DNA of 33,203 nucleotides from Bacteroidota bacterium (GTDB lineage: Bacteria; Bacteroidota; Bacteroidia; Bacteroidales; PUMT01): the NCBI GenBank assembly GCA_003554865.1, contig PWHJ01000220.1, forward strand, positions 1 through 33,203. Reading direction: 5' to 3'. The notes beneath the pieces are model-generated. The model ran no database searches, was not told where the DNA came from, and was given only the letters and a program-made list of their open reading frames with translations. Of this stretch, positions 33,184 to 33,203 are shown piece by piece. The stretch's first letter is position 1. Each line of letters opens with the position of its first letter. A program made the position numbers and the translations under genes.

Positions 33184-33203
33184 ATGAAAAATACAAAGAA
33201 AAA
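33184..33203 (+). CDS. Possible start of a further CDS (cut by window end)
   Basis: An ATG at 33184 opens a frame MKNTKK running off the window. The Lys-rich start would fit a lipoprotein or signal-peptide beginning, but only six codons are visible, so neither the product nor even the reality of the gene can be judged. The 150-bp leader contains the 13-bp dyad and a partial -7 box TATTTTG near 33123. Confidence 0.22.

Noticed and set aside
1-33203. Search by eye for CRISPR arrays, transposases, integrases, toxin-antitoxin pairs and defence genes
   Set aside because: No direct-repeat array and no such protein family was recognised; gene content is core-genome housekeeping.

Overview
The window reads as chromosomal DNA of a member of the Bacteroidota, most likely an anaerobic or facultative lineage such as the Marinilabiliales/Bacteroidales. 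The reasons are gene order and signals: purH-mreB-mreC-mreD-mrdA-rodA, kdsD-tatC-lptB divergent from recQ, DUF4271-hemD-rnpA-yidD, tig with clpP and clpX, weak Shine-Dalgarno sequences, and several upstream regions carrying the Bacteroidota -7 box TAnnTTTG. The genus is not identifiable by reading alone. The content is overwhelmingly housekeeping. I saw no phage, insertion sequence, CRISPR array or defence island.

Layout from left to right. 1-1683: a cyclic-2,3-diphosphoglycerate-synthase-family protein on the minus strand, preceded by an AT-rich dyad at the window edge. 1684-9546: an AcpH-like phosphodiesterase (plus) converges on the cell-elongation operon (minus: purH, mreB, mreC, mreD, mrdA, rodA). 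9615-13000: an orphan MacB/FtsX-type permease (plus) converges on rsmA, with a good bidirectional hairpin between them, and clpX lies behind rsmA. 13104-17286: a tungsten-type aldehyde:ferredoxin oxidoreductase gene sits between clpX and clpP, followed by tig, all minus. 17542-17623: tRNA-Leu(UAG) with its own promoter. 17711-20286: lptB, tatC and kdsD (minus), divergent from recQ (plus). 22806-24549: a two-gene ABC-2 type exporter. 24581-28006: two M16 peptidase-like secreted proteins, one with the zinc site and one without. 28162-28380: the decayed 3' end of an S9 (prolyl-oligopeptidase-like) peptidase gene. 28498-33032: dtd, a 14-TM-type MFS exporter, DUF4271 membrane protein, hemD, rnpA and yidD. 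A new CDS may begin at 33184.

Functionally the window brings together cell-wall elongation (MreBCD, PBP2, RodA), protein quality control (trigger factor, ClpP, ClpX, Dtd), envelope biogenesis (KdsD for Kdo, LptB for LPS transport, TatC, YidD), ribosome and tRNA maturation (RsmA, RnpA) and tetrapyrrole synthesis (HemD). The points most worth a second look are the oxidoreductase splitting clpP from clpX and its Cx3Cx3C cluster motif, the S9 peptidase relic with readable nonsense mutations, the complementary active/inactive M16 pair with an extra C-terminal domain, and the cyclic-DPG-synthase homologue. I do not see convincing evidence for a wholly new biological system.
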